Of a stretch of 64,000 nucleotides of DNA, positions 26,353 through 34,583 are shown piece by piece (within the stretch, counting starts at the first letter, position 1; each line of letters begins with the position of its first letter). The notes beneath the pieces were generated by a model. The model did no database searches, had not been told where the DNA came from, and worked only from the letters and a program-made list of their open reading frames with translations. Made by a program: the position numbers and the translations under genes. The DNA comes from Candidatus Nitrosopumilus sp. Lineage in GTDB: Archaea > Thermoproteota > Nitrososphaeria > Nitrososphaerales > Nitrosopumilaceae. The stretch is taken from NCBI RefSeq assembly GCF_028278985.1, contig NZ_JANQTA010000004.1:32334-96333 (forward strand), given 5' to 3'.

Positions 26353-27872
26353 GAAATATTCAAATCTTTTCTAATTTCATCTACAGCTCTAATTCCGTAA
26401 ATATCTCTAACTTGTTGAATTCTAACTGCTTCTTTAAGCATGTCTCTTCCAATTGCATTTGATAAAATTGAATAAACATCACTAAATCTAATTTCCCACT
26501 TGTCTGCACAATCAAAAATTTTACCCACTGCCCATTGTCTTACTTCATGAGGTAATGGTATCTTTTCACCGGCATCTTGTGAAACCTTGTCAAACAATTT
26601 TACAATCTCTGAAGTTTGTGTTGCCATTTTTTCTAAATCTTTAGCTTCTCCATATTTTGATTCAGCATTCATTCTGATATTTGACTGATATTCTGATAGT
26701 TTCAATAATGCCATCATTTCTTTTGAAGAATCACTTGAAGCTTTGTTGGCTGCATTTTTGACAGACTGGATTTCTTCAATTAATTTATCAGATTTTTTAC
26801 TTACTTCGGCAGTTGATTCGTCTTGTTTTTTGAGAGTTTCTGAAACTGTGGAAATTTTTTGCTCAATACTATTTGTTTTATCAAAAACATTCTTCTTGAA
26901 ATCGCTGAAATCTGCTTGAACTGATTTTAGGCCTTCTCCAACAAATGCTGTAGAATCTGCTCTATGAGACAGGGAACTAATCTCAGTCTCAATTTTGTCA
27001 ATTTTACCTGCTAATTCTTTCATTGATTCAAGGCTAGAACTGTCTACAGAACTAGCTTTTTCAGAAATTGTCTCAAATTGTTGCTTTAGTCCATCAATAA
27101 CTCCTCCAAGTGAATCTATCTTTGATGCTTTAGAAGAGATGGCATCAATGGTCACCTTAATTGCTTCTAATTCTGAACTCAAATTAGATGATGAAGATAC
27201 ACCTTCTGTAATCTTTCCAAATTCTTGTCTGAGACTTTCAACAATTTGAGTGCCTGATTCTAATTGAGATGTTTTTCCAGAAATTTCATCAATTGATTTT
27301 TTTAGATTTTCAATATCTGTTCCTACATCAACAAATGAATCTGTTTTTCCAGAAACTTTTCTAAGATCATCTCTAACTTCATCAATTCTTTGAGCAATTT
27401 TAATAATCATTTGAGAATTGTTTTTGATAGAATTCATACTATCTTCTACTTGCTGAGTTAATTCTTGAGATTTTGATGATTTTTGCAATTCAGAAATTCT
27501 ATTAATTTCATCTTGCAATTTGGCAGTTTGATCATTGATTTTAGTAACTAGATTTGATTGTGTTCTAACTTGATTAAGGCCTGAATACAATTTTTGAGTA
27601 TCTTCTTCAATTATGTTGATCTGCTTTGATTGTTTTTGGATATGCTCTAGGGTAGATGTTAAAGTGTCAATCATTCCTTTCATTGAAACTAGAACTTTTT
27701 GATTTTCACCAAAAATCTTTGACATGGCTTTAATTTCTTTTTGGAGTACTTTGTTTGAATCAGAAACTGCTGCAACTTTTTTTAACACTGCAGAGGGGGT
27801 TGGTTCTCTTTTTACAGTTTTTTTAGCTGTTGTTTTAGTTGTAGGTTTTACTGTTTTTTTCTTTGCAGCCAT
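26349..27872 (-). CDS. large coiled-coil protein with basic N-terminus
   Basis: 507 residues. The first 30 are basic and repetitive (MAAKKKTVKPTTKTTAKKTV), resembling DNA- or polyanion-binding tails. Residues about 35-420 form a long heptad-bearing coiled coil with recurrent SSxSxLESMKEL-type segments. A compact C-terminal domain of about 80 residues (EVRQWAVGKIFDCADKWEIRF...RIQQVRDIYGIRAVDEIRKDL) ends it. There are no SMC ATPase motifs. By shape it could organise chromosome or cytoskeleton; this is inference. Confidence 0.8.
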   Translation of the reverse strand: MAAKKKTVKPTTKTTAKKTVKREPTPSAVLKKVAAVSDSNKVLQKEIKAMSKIFGENQKVLVSMKGMIDTLTSTLEHIQKQSKQINIIEEDTQKLYSGLNQVRTQSNLVTKINDQTAKLQDEINRISELQKSSKSQELTQQVEDSMNSIKNNSQMIIKIAQRIDEVRDDLRKVSGKTDSFVDVGTDIENLKKSIDEISGKTSQLESGTQIVESLRQEFGKITEGVSSSSNLSSELEAIKVTIDAISSKASKIDSLGGVIDGLKQQFETISEKASSVDSSSLESMKELAGKIDKIETEISSLSHRADSTAFVGEGLKSVQADFSDFKKNVFDKTNSIEQKISTVSETLKKQDESTAEVSKKSDKLIEEIQSVKNAANKASSDSSKEMMALLKLSEYQSNIRMNAESKYGEAKDLEKMATQTSEIVKLFDKVSQDAGEKIPLPHEVRQWAVGKIFDCADKWEIRFSDVYSILSNAIGRDMLKEAVRIQQVRDIYGIRAVDEIRKDLNIS

Positions 27873-27931
27873 AAAATGAATTAAAAATTTGATGATAAAA
27901 AAGTTAGGTCTAAAATAAAAAATGTAAAGAG

Positions 27932-28039
27932 CTACTTGTTTACAACTTCTGGTTCGTGTAGCAATTCATGGAAGGTCTTTTCAGCCAATCCGTTTGGAGT
28001 TTCTAGGAAACCTCTTGTACAAAATTCACATTGTATCAT
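27932..28039 (-). CDS. 35-aa CxxC mini-protein
   Basis: Not in the ORF track. The minus strand reads MIQCEFCTRGFLETPNGLAE and 15 further residues to TAG at 27932. One CxxC near the N-terminus plus His residues in FHELLHEP could make a single metal site. It lies upstream of the coiled-coil gene on the same strand (60 nt away), and a repeated GTACGGTA element sits right at its 5' end. Confidence 0.5.
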   Translation of the reverse strand: MIQCEFCTRGFLETPNGLAEKTFHELLHEPEVVNK

Positions 28040-28042
28040 ATA

Positions 28043-28060
28043 GTACGGTATGGTACGGTA
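28043..28060. repeat. direct repeat GTACGGTA x2
   Basis: GTACGGTA occurs at 28043-28050 and again at 28053-28060, one helical turn apart start to start, within TAGTACGGTATGGTACGGTACTA. It begins 4 nt before the start codon of the minus-strand mini-protein at 28039, where an operator or leader element would sit. Confidence 0.5.
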
Positions 28061-28293
28061 CTATTAATAATCAGGTAATTCCAATGTAACCAATTTTGCA
28101 GTCAGATACCCCAGGTCATATCTCTACATAGAATTCAGTTGACCTAATCATCACTCTGCAACACCATTAAGATAATTGAGCATAAAGAGGTTAAACAGTA
28201 AGATGAGCCTGGATTCATTTTTTATTTTGAGGGAAAAAACTTTTCAAATTTTTGATTCGGAATCGTTTTTAAACAAATTTGTTAAATTATAAC

Positions 28294-29622
28294 ATGCAAA
28301 ATTATCTGCAGCAGATTGATTCAGGTGGAATTCAAAGTTCTCTAAATAATACTGTTAGTAGTTTAATTGAGCAAATCACTCCCGAATTACCTCACACTAG
28401 CTTTGTAACTGATTTAGCTTTTATCATGATTATTGGAGCTGTCGTTACCCTTGCATTTTTCAAAATTCGACAACCTCTGATCATAGGATATCTATTTGCA
28501 GGAATGTTGATTGGACCTTTATCTCCATTTTGGTCTTGGGTGTTACCTGAGGGCGGGCCTCCAGGTGATGTATTAGAAGGAGTTGGAATTTTATCTGATA
28601 TTACTGCATTGCATCTCTTTGCAGAAATTGGAGTAATTTTGTTATTGTTTGTTATCGGTATTGAATTTCCTTATGCCAAAATTAGAAGTATTGGAAAGGT
28701 TGCCGTAGGTGTAGGAACTATTGGATTATTTTCAACTTTAGGAGTTGTATTCTATACTGCTACTGCGCTTGGATTGCAATTTATGGATGCATTGTTTATT
28801 GCAGCTGCATTATCAATTTCAAGTACTGCAATTATTGTGAAAATTTTAGAAGAAATGGGTAGAATCAAAAAAGAATCATCCATTTTGGTTTTGGGTATTC
28901 TAATTGTGGAAGATGTTATTGCAGTAATCTTGATTTCATCTTTACAATCTGTTGCTTTAGTTGGAACAGTTTCAATCGAATCCATTGTAGTAGTTGTCCT
29001 TGTTGCAACTGCACTAATTGTTGGAACCTTTACTGTAGGAACTAGAGTAATTCCTCCACTAATTGATAAAGTGGCAGCTGCCGAACATCGTGAAATTCTT
29101 TTGTTAAGTGTTCTTGGTGTTTGCTTTGGTTATGCCCTGTTTGCAAACATTGTAGGATTATCTGTGGCAATTGGAGCCTTTTTGGCAGGTGTTTTGGTAG
29201 CAGAATCCAAATCTGCTGAAGTTGCAAAATTATTGTCTAGTCCAATTAAGGACATGTTTGTAGCAATTTTCTTTATTTCAGTAGGAGCACTCATGGATAT
29301 TTCGCAACTTGAAAATTACATCTTTGTAGCTATTGCTCTAATTGCAGTTGCAACAGGAATGAAGTTTGGTGGAAATATGATAGGTAATTTCATCTTTAGA
29401 CAAAGGCGTGGAAAGGCAATGCGTTCTGCATTTACTTTAGCTGCTCCAAGAGGTGAGTTCTCTATTGTTATTGTAAAAGCTGGTGTTGATATTGGTGCAG
29501 TAAGCGCTTTCTTGTTCCCATTAATTGGTATTATTTCGATTATCACAGCATTTTTGTCTCCATTTTTGGTAAAAGCTGGCGATAAAATAATTCCTAGATT
29601 GGAGGAAAAAGACGATGTCTGA
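28294..29622 (+). CDS. Kef/CPA2-type monovalent cation:proton antiporter
   Basis: About 442 residues with 11-13 hydrophobic segments: LAFIMIIGAVVTLAFF, QPLIIGYLFAGMLIGP, LHLFAEIGVILLLFVIGIEF, LSISSTAIIVKILEE, GILIVEDVIAVILISSL and LSVAIGAFLAGVLVAES. These are the CPA2 hallmarks (the paired Asp/Glu of VEDV and the GAFLAG loop). No C-terminal TrkA-N/RCK domain is fused; the small downstream gene may provide the soluble partner. ATG 28294 is chosen over TTG 28279. It probably maintains K+ or Na+ and pH homeostasis. Confidence 0.9.
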   Translation: MQNYLQQIDSGGIQSSLNNTVSSLIEQITPELPHTSFVTDLAFIMIIGAVVTLAFFKIRQPLIIGYLFAGMLIGPLSPFWSWVLPEGGPPGDVLEGVGILSDITALHLFAEIGVILLLFVIGIEFPYAKIRSIGKVAVGVGTIGLFSTLGVVFYTATALGLQFMDALFIAAALSISSTAIIVKILEEMGRIKKESSILVLGILIVEDVIAVILISSLQSVALVGTVSIESIVVVVLVATALIVGTFTVGTRVIPPLIDKVAAAEHREILLLSVLGVCFGYALFANIVGLSVAIGAFLAGVLVAESKSAEVAKLLSSPIKDMFVAIFFISVGALMDISQLENYIFVAIALIAVATGMKFGGNMIGNFIFRQRRGKAMRSAFTLAAPRGEFSIVIVKAGVDIGAVSAFLFPLIGIISIITAFLSPFLVKAGDKIIPRLEEKDDV

Positions 29623-30046
29623 TGAACTAAACAAGTTTCTTGAACAAGTTCATGATGGAATCACTACATTTGATTTTGATGGAAAAGAAACTCCGTGTAT
29701 TGTTATTGAGGACAAAAAATATGATGAAATGCTATCAAAAGTTGCTGGACAAACGTTCTCTGTAAATACTGATTTGAATATTCTTCAGGATGGTTTAGGC
29801 AATGTTTTTGTAGAAATTGTACTGACATTTTCTAAAGGAAATATTGTTGAAAAATTTCTTGTTAATGCAAAAACTGATTTGAAATTTTTTGAATGTTTAG
29901 CTCAAACAACAATGCTTGCCTTGACTTCTCCAAAATCAAATTATGGAAAAGATAATGTGTTTATGGTTCAGTTGCCCAGACCTGAAAAAGCCCAAGATGC
30001 TCTTGAGATAATTCGAACTGGATTAATTCCTAAAAATCAGAAATAA
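29615..30046 (+). CDS. hypothetical soluble protein coupled to the antiporter (143 aa)
   Basis: Its ATG overlaps the antiporter stop by 8 nt, so the two are translationally coupled. The sequence is mixed alpha/beta (DFDGKETPCIVIEDKKYDEML; GNVFVEIVLTFSKGNIVEKFLVNAK) with no known ligand motif. Because CPA2 antiporters usually carry a soluble regulatory domain and this one lacks it, a regulatory-subunit role is a reasonable inference. It ends directly at the tRNA-Gly gene. Confidence 0.75.
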   Translation: MSDELNKFLEQVHDGITTFDFDGKETPCIVIEDKKYDEMLSKVAGQTFSVNTDLNILQDGLGNVFVEIVLTFSKGNIVEKFLVNAKTDLKFFECLAQTTMLALTSPKSNYGKDNVFMVQLPRPEKAQDALEIIRTGLIPKNQK

Positions 30047-30123
30047 TGGTGCAGTTACCGGGATTTGAACCCGGGTCACGAACTTGGCAAGCTCGAATAT
30101 TAACCAAACTGTACTATAACTGC
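30047..30123 (-). tRNA. tRNA-Gly(GCC), CCA encoded
   Basis: On the minus strand the 7-bp acceptor is GCAGTTA/TAACTGC, the anticodon stem CGAGC/GTTCG with loop TT-GCC-AA, and the T arm CCGGG-TTCAAAT-CCCGG, followed by discriminator A and CCA. The D stem is weak (three pairs). There is no intron. The anticodon GCC reads glycine GGC/GGU codons. The gene lies 1 nt beyond the convergent 29615 gene stop. Confidence 0.93.
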
Positions 30124-30186
30124 AACAATCCTAGAGGCTGAATTTGGATATTAAACTGTTTTTAACTATTTGAGATTATACAAACT

Positions 30187-30450
30187 GTGGATGAAAAACT
30201 TCTCAAGAAAATAGAACAAAAAATTCAGGATATGGTCTCAGATAAAGAACATATGCAAAATCTTTCAAGTTTGATTTCATCTAGTAGTGATTCTCAATCT
30301 TTTGTATTTGGAATTGTTGTTGGTCGATTATACAATTCATTTTTTTATCAATCAAAGAGAATTCTCAATCGTGAACCTACTGAACAAGAAATTCAAGAAT
30401 TTTTAAAATTTGTAGAATCTAAAAAATCAGTTTTAGAGAGTTTAAGGTGA
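30187..30450 (+). CDS. small hypothetical helical protein (87 aa)
   Basis: GTG start. The sequence is mostly amphipathic helix (KLLKKIEQKIQDMVSDKEH; EPTEQEIQEFLKFVESKK) with a central hydrophobic stretch (FVFGIVVGRLYNSFFY). Unknown family. It overlaps the convergent L10e stop by 9 nt. Confidence 0.65.
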   Translation: MDEKLLKKIEQKIQDMVSDKEHMQNLSSLISSSSDSQSFVFGIVVGRLYNSFFYQSKRILNREPTEQEIQEFLKFVESKKSVLESLR

Positions 30451-30951
30451 TGGTTTGTTCCATTCAATAACTTTGATTTTTGGTGTTCCTGGCATTTTAA
30501 CACATGCTCCTTTGAGTGCTTTTTTAGCTGCTTCTAAATGAGCTTCACCATTTACGTATAATTCCATAATGCATTGTCCTTGAACAATTCTTGCCCCTAA
30601 ACTGACAGCTTTGCCCCATGATCTTCTCATTCCTTCAGAAATTCTATCTGCACCTGCAGTTGCAATCTGTTTATTTTCTCTAAGCAAATTATGTGGATAT
30701 ACTCTTAATCTAGAATAGTAACCTGATTCACCAGTAGTTTTCTCTAAAGTCTTATTTGCTGCTAATCTTGTTGATTCAATTGCCATGTGTCTAATCTGAA
30801 TTTTTTCATTAAGACATAATTGAACACAATATTCGTAAGTGCCTCTTTTGCCACCTTGAAATTTTGCAATCTTGATGTTTGGTTTGCCCTTGATGTACTC
30901 TTTTCTGGTAAACACTTGTCCGTTGCCTTCTCTGTAATTAGCGCCATGCAT
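30442..30951 (-). CDS. rpl10e: 50S ribosomal protein L10e (uL16)
   Basis: L10e sequence MHGANYREGNGQVFTRKEYI, then KFQGGKRGTYEYCVQL, RLRVYPHNLLRENK, GADRISEGMRRSWGKAV and ARIVQGQCIMELYV. The track start at 31014 adds 21 residues with no counterpart in the family, so the ATG at 30951 giving 169 residues is preferred. It is a core 50S protein near the A-site tRNA elbow. It is divergent from the EndA-like gene. Confidence 0.95.
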   Translation of the reverse strand: MHGANYREGNGQVFTRKEYIKGKPNIKIAKFQGGKRGTYEYCVQLCLNEKIQIRHMAIESTRLAANKTLEKTTGESGYYSRLRVYPHNLLRENKQIATAGADRISEGMRRSWGKAVSLGARIVQGQCIMELYVNGEAHLEAAKKALKGACVKMPGTPKIKVIEWNKPSP

Positions 30952-31049
30952 GATATCCTCAAACCAAAATGCCCATATTTTAACGGTTAGCCAGAGACCA
31001 CTCATATTTTCCAATGCTTATATGGAAAACCTTTGATTTTCACTTCAGA

Positions 31050-31598
31050 ATGGATGATATTCTCTCAGTAAAGGGGCAAATGATATCAGATCAAGTGTTC
31101 ATTTCTGATAAAAAAATGATTCATGACTTGGAACTCAAAGGTTTTGGTGAGACTGAAGACTCTAAATTAATTTTAAAATCCTTTGAAACTCTGTACTTGC
31201 TTTATACAAAAAAACTTGTTTTGAAAAAAGGCAAAAAGCAAATTGACTTTGACACTTACATGAGTATTTGCCAAAAAAATGATTCTGAAATTTTAACAAA
31301 ATTTCTGATTTATCGAGATTTGAGAAATCGGGGTTATGTAGTCAAAGATGGTTTTGGATTTGGTTCAGACTTTCGTGTTTATGAACGTGGTCACTTTGGT
31401 GAAAAAGGAGCAAAATTCCTGATTTTTGGTCTTAATGAAGGACAACAGGAGAAAATGGGGCAAATGCAAAAAAAGATTGAAGAAATTACTCAAATGGGTA
31501 AAGAACCAATTATTGCAGTTATTGAACGAAGAGGAGAGGTAATCTATTACAAAATTAATAGAATGAATTTTTATGAAAATAAAACTAAATTCGAGTAA
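31050..31598 (+). CDS. endA: tRNA-splicing endonuclease subunit (EndA-like)
   Basis: About 182 residues from ATG 31050 (MDDILSVKGQMISDQVFISD); the earlier ATG at 31014 is possible but adds a Trp/Phe-rich leader. The C-terminal catalytic-domain region has FLIYRDLRNRGYVVKDGFGFGSDFRVYERG, EPIIAVIERRGEVIYYKINR. The conserved Tyr (FRVYERG) and a Lys (GKEPIIAV) are in place. The catalytic His expected about ten residues after the Tyr is not visible there; the only nearby His is four residues after it (ERGHFG). It may be a variant or a structural subunit of a heterotetramer. It fits with the intron in tRNA-Ser here. Confidence 0.88.
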   Translation: MDDILSVKGQMISDQVFISDKKMIHDLELKGFGETEDSKLILKSFETLYLLYTKKLVLKKGKKQIDFDTYMSICQKNDSEILTKFLIYRDLRNRGYVVKDGFGFGSDFRVYERGHFGEKGAKFLIFGLNEGQQEKMGQMQKKIEEITQMGKEPIIAVIERRGEVIYYKINRMNFYENKTKFE

Positions 31599-32258
31599 CT
31601 ATTCCTGCAAAACCCACTCTGATGAATATTTTAGAAGATTGTTTTTTTCTGCATACATGAAATCATAAACTTCAAGATACTTTGTTTTGTTATCCCACAA
31701 ATCTTCAAAGTCTTTCATTTTTCTTTCTACCCTTGATTTGTCATTCCATGACGTGAAAACATCTACTGATTCAAAATCTCTTGTTTGAGTTGAAAATGAT
31801 TCTCTTGAAGTTCCTGTAAATGCAACAGCTTGATCCTGATCATCTCTGAAAATACCTATTCTTTCTGAAAAAGAATCTGCTACTTGTTCTGAATTGGGTA
31901 TTGCTATCTTCAATTCAATTTGACCGTTATCTACAATATTTTGCAATTTCTGAATCTTTGTATCTTTGATGAACTTACCATCAAATGATTTTGTGTATTT
32001 TTCTGAAAATAATTTTGTAAATAAATTGAGGTCTGTTGTTCGAAATCTGTGACCTGTAATCATTCTTAATTTTGCTTTTCCTTCAGCAAAATTCTCAAAT
32101 GCCATGGCAATCGTGGCTAGAGTTTGAATTGAGAGAAAATCCACACATCTGTCGTATTCAATACATTGACCTAAACATGGAAAGAAAAATTCTGCAACTA
32201 TGTCATTTCTATCTGAACGATATTCTTCTTTCAAATCAATTTCACGTAAGCCCAACAC
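31599..32258 (-). CDS. phospholipase D-like (PLDc-fold) domain protein, probably inactive
   Basis: The 219-residue sequence resembles the PLD-like domains fused to some helicases and restriction systems. The telling part is RIGIFRDDQDQAVAFTGTSRESFSTQTRDFESVDVFTSW, which matches the usual K-x-G-hhhD...G-S-x-N-x-T...N-x-E-hDVF-x-SW pattern. The HxK core is replaced (SERIGIF), so catalysis is doubtful. Here the domain stands alone with no helicase. Its stop abuts the endA stop directly. Function is unknown; nucleic-acid binding is a guess. Confidence 0.65.
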   Translation of the reverse strand: MLGLREIDLKEEYRSDRNDIVAEFFFPCLGQCIEYDRCVDFLSIQTLATIAMAFENFAEGKAKLRMITGHRFRTTDLNLFTKLFSEKYTKSFDGKFIKDTKIQKLQNIVDNGQIELKIAIPNSEQVADSFSERIGIFRDDQDQAVAFTGTSRESFSTQTRDFESVDVFTSWNDKSRVERKMKDFEDLWDNKTKYLEVYDFMYAEKNNLLKYSSEWVLQE

Positions 32259-32368
32259 TAGACAAAAACAAAATTGTTATTTAAAGAAACATTTTGAATG
32301 TCTCTTTTGAATTCTATAGAATTTTTCAAATTAAAGACTGAAATTATCTAATTTCTGATATTTCAATC

Positions 32369-33106
32369 ATGTTTGGAGAAGCATGGGATGACATGTCATC
32401 AGAATACGATGGGAGTGTTGAAAATAACCCTGATCATGTAATTTCAAATTTTATTGAACAAGAAATTCAAATCACCTCTGAAATATGTAAAAAAATTATT
32501 GGTCCTGAAAAAAAATTTACTATAATTGATCTTGGTTCTGGAACTGGTAGAGTTCTATTTGCCTTACAAAAGATTCTTGGTGACTCTGTATCTTATTGTG
32601 GTCTAGATGCTTCAAAACCTATGGTTGAGTTATCTAATATGAAAAAATCTCAATTAGATTTAGATTCAATCTCATTTTTCCATTATGATGTAACTAATCC
32701 TAAAATCGATGAATTGTTTGATGATTCTATTAAAATTGTAATGTGTATGTACAATACTATTGGTGTAATTCCAGCTGAAAAAAGAAAACAATTTTTTGAA
32801 AACATAATGAATCTTGCTGGCAAAGATGGACTTGGCTTAATCTCTGCCTTTAATGGAAATGATTTCTCATTTGTAGCACCAAAAATCTATCATCCTATGA
32901 AAAAAATGGTAAAAAGAATCGATGATGATTCTTTTGACGAAAAAAAAGTTGCATTTAGAAATAGTCTTGGATATTATAGTCAGTGGTTTACTAAAAGCCA
33001 AATCAATGAATTTCTTGGTTCAACTGTTGAGCCCATTCCAATAACTGTGGATGTTGACGGAAATTCAAAGACTATGGGCCATGTTTTTACAAATCGTCAG
33101 CCCTAA
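32369..33106 (+). CDS. class I SAM-dependent methyltransferase (245 aa)
   Basis: Motif I is IIDLGSGTGRVLFAL, followed by YCGLDASKPMVELS (acidic residue binding the SAM ribose) and KIVMCMYNTIGVIPAE in place of motif IV. The first 60 residues are a variable cap. The C-terminus (TITVDVDGNSKTMGHVF) forms the final strands. The substrate is not predictable; small-molecule or lipid methylation is common in this group. It begins the transition to the sparse 33-34 kb region. Confidence 0.85.
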   Translation: MFGEAWDDMSSEYDGSVENNPDHVISNFIEQEIQITSEICKKIIGPEKKFTIIDLGSGTGRVLFALQKILGDSVSYCGLDASKPMVELSNMKKSQLDLDSISFFHYDVTNPKIDELFDDSIKIVMCMYNTIGVIPAEKRKQFFENIMNLAGKDGLGLISAFNGNDFSFVAPKIYHPMKKMVKRIDDDSFDEKKVAFRNSLGYYSQWFTKSQINEFLGSTVEPIPITVDVDGNSKTMGHVFTNRQP

Positions 33107-33227
33107 TGAAAATAAATTATTACATGCTCCCATCGAGTTTTGTCTAATTGGTTAAACACTCCCTACTTTTCTTTATAAAGAAATTATTGATTTCTACTTT
33201 TTTAATTATTCTAAAGTTTGAACTCTG

Positions 33228-33340
33228 GACGTTATTTTCTAAAGTATTCTTGACCAATATACACAAAACAGAAGTTGGTCTGTGAATCAACAATTTTGTC
33301 CAAAACTGGTTCATGCCTTGCTAGATTTGATTCTACAAAT
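33228..33340. repeat. dispersed intergenic repeat, copy A
   Basis: 113 nt aligning without gaps to 43508-43620; by eye about 12 mismatches (near 90 % identity). It contains the shared core ACAAAACAGAAGTTGGTCTG followed by TGAATCAACAATTTTGTCCA. It is in no ORF I can support. More diverged copies are listed at 38656, 44469 and 59037. Confidence 0.8.
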
Positions 33341-33380
33341 TCTTGATATTGGTTTAATCCTTTAAGATTGAAATCCGATA

Positions 33381-33542
33381 TTAGCAAAAAATGATTTTCT
33401 TTTGGTGTGTCGAGCAGCAGTCGTGTTTTGAAAGTGTTTTTGTGTCACATTTAAGGCAAATTTTCTGAACATTAATTCTGCATTCAGGGCATTTGGCAAA
33501 ACTGCATAATTTATTTCCACAACATCTACAAGATTCATCCTT
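33381..33542 (-). pseudogene. Cys-rich ORF without a start codon
   Basis: The minus-strand frame ending TAA at 33381 reads ESCRCCGNKLCSFAKCPECR, INVQKICLKCDTK and SKHDCCSTHQ, a clear multi-Cys/His zinc-binding pattern. However, an in-frame TAA lies just upstream at 33543-33545, and there is no ATG, GTG or TTG between them. It is therefore either a decayed gene, a gene with an unusual start, or one needing a frameshift. It sits beside dispersed repeat copy A. Confidence 0.45.
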
Positions 33543-33601
33543 TTATCTAAAATATGACAATGGGTGAATTTTTTTATATCGTTTTATTATCTGATTAAAA
33601 T

Positions 33602-33754
33602 ATGATTTGCACAATTTGTAAAAATAAAATGAGCATATCTGATGGTATGTCTGAATTTGAAGGCAAAAGATGCCACAAGTCATGTAAAGAAAGTTTTGAA
33701 AAAGAGTGGAGAAAAACAAAAGGCTTGGACAGAAATAATCCTTCTAGTATGTAG
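33602..33754 (+). CDS. 50-aa Cys-containing mini-protein
   Basis: Not in the ORF track. ATG 33602 to TAG 33754 encodes MICTICKNKMSISDGMSEFE, then KRCHKSCKESFEKEWRKTKG and a short tail. The CTIC...CHKSC layout looks like a treble-clef or MYM-type zinc knuckle. An AT-rich segment with TATCGTTTTATTATC about 25-30 nt upstream could serve as promoter. Confidence 0.55.
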   Translation: MICTICKNKMSISDGMSEFEGKRCHKSCKESFEKEWRKTKGLDRNNPSSM

Positions 33755-33833
33755 ATAAAAAAATGTGAATGCTTTGGAAAAACCTGTGGATTGTAAAGAA
33801 CTTTTGGTCATTTTGAAGTAATTTTTAATCTGT

Positions 33834-33956
33834 CTGAAAACAATAGCTTACGAACAAAGATTCGGACTTCAAAGTCAAGATACAGACATTGGTGTCAGCG
33901 TGTTACTGGATGGCAGAACTGGACAATACCTTCTAAAGTGCTCTCAGAAAGAATAA
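33834..33956 (+). other. possible 40-aa ORF with CTG start, or relic
   Basis: In the frame ending TAA at 33956 the sequence KTIAYEQRFGLQSQDTDIGV then SVLLDGRTGQYLLKCSQKE looks protein-like, but the only start-like codon after the upstream stop is CTG at 33834. No other support. From 33957 to 34196 I see nothing. Confidence 0.25.
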
Positions 33957-34196
33957 TTCTGAATTATTTCCTGAAATCTAAAGTCTGAAGGATTTGCATG
34001 TCCTTTTGTTTAATGCAGGGTCATTTTGTCTACAAAACTAGTTAGAATCTATGACCTGTGACAGTTTTAGAATGTATGTAGTGTCGTTTTTTACGGTCAA
34101 GTCAAAGGTTCTCAAACAATTCAGAATTTATAAACACTGTACAACCCACATTGATGTAATAACAGAATAGGATTTCTAAAACGCAGTGATGATTTT

Positions 34197-34583
34197 TTAC
34201 ATTTCGTTCAACATTTTGTACAGCCGTTCGCTGAGTAACTTTGCATTGTTGTTTACATGTTCAATTTTTTTTAACTGCTCTGGTTCCAAATTTCCAAATT
34301 TTCCTGAAATCAACATATCGGTATATCCTATTATTGGAACTAGTGGGTTTCTGAGCTTATCATTCATATCTGAAATCTCATCTTTTGAAAAGGTTACTTT
34401 TGTCTCGAGTTTTTTTAAAAGCTCTTCTGATATTTCACCTGCAGACTCTAGTTCTTTTATCCTGCTTTCTATTGGATTTTGACTAGTTGAATTCAAATGT
34501 TTTTCCTTTTTCATCATATCTTTTAAAATCATATTGATCTGCTCTAATTCTCGAATCTTGTGGTTTGTATCCTCTGTAGTCAT
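34197..34583 (-). CDS. HisKA-like helical protein lacking the phospho-acceptor His
   Basis: 128 residues from ATG 34583 (MTTEDTNHKIRELEQINMIL); the longer track start lies inside the kinase gene. The first 70 residues are coiled coil. The end, MNDKLRNPLVPIIGYTDMLI followed by EPEQLKKIEHVNNNAKLLSERLYKML, aligns with a histidine-kinase dimerisation domain (SHELRTPLTPILGYxDLL). The His position is Asp here (N-D-K-L-R) and no ATPase domain follows. The start overlaps the kinase stop by 4 nt (ATGA), so both are made together. A decoy or dimerisation partner for the kinase is an inference. Confidence 0.7.
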   Translation of the reverse strand: MTTEDTNHKIRELEQINMILKDMMKKEKHLNSTSQNPIESRIKELESAGEISEELLKKLETKVTFSKDEISDMNDKLRNPLVPIIGYTDMLISGKFGNLEPEQLKKIEHVNNNAKLLSERLYKMLNEM

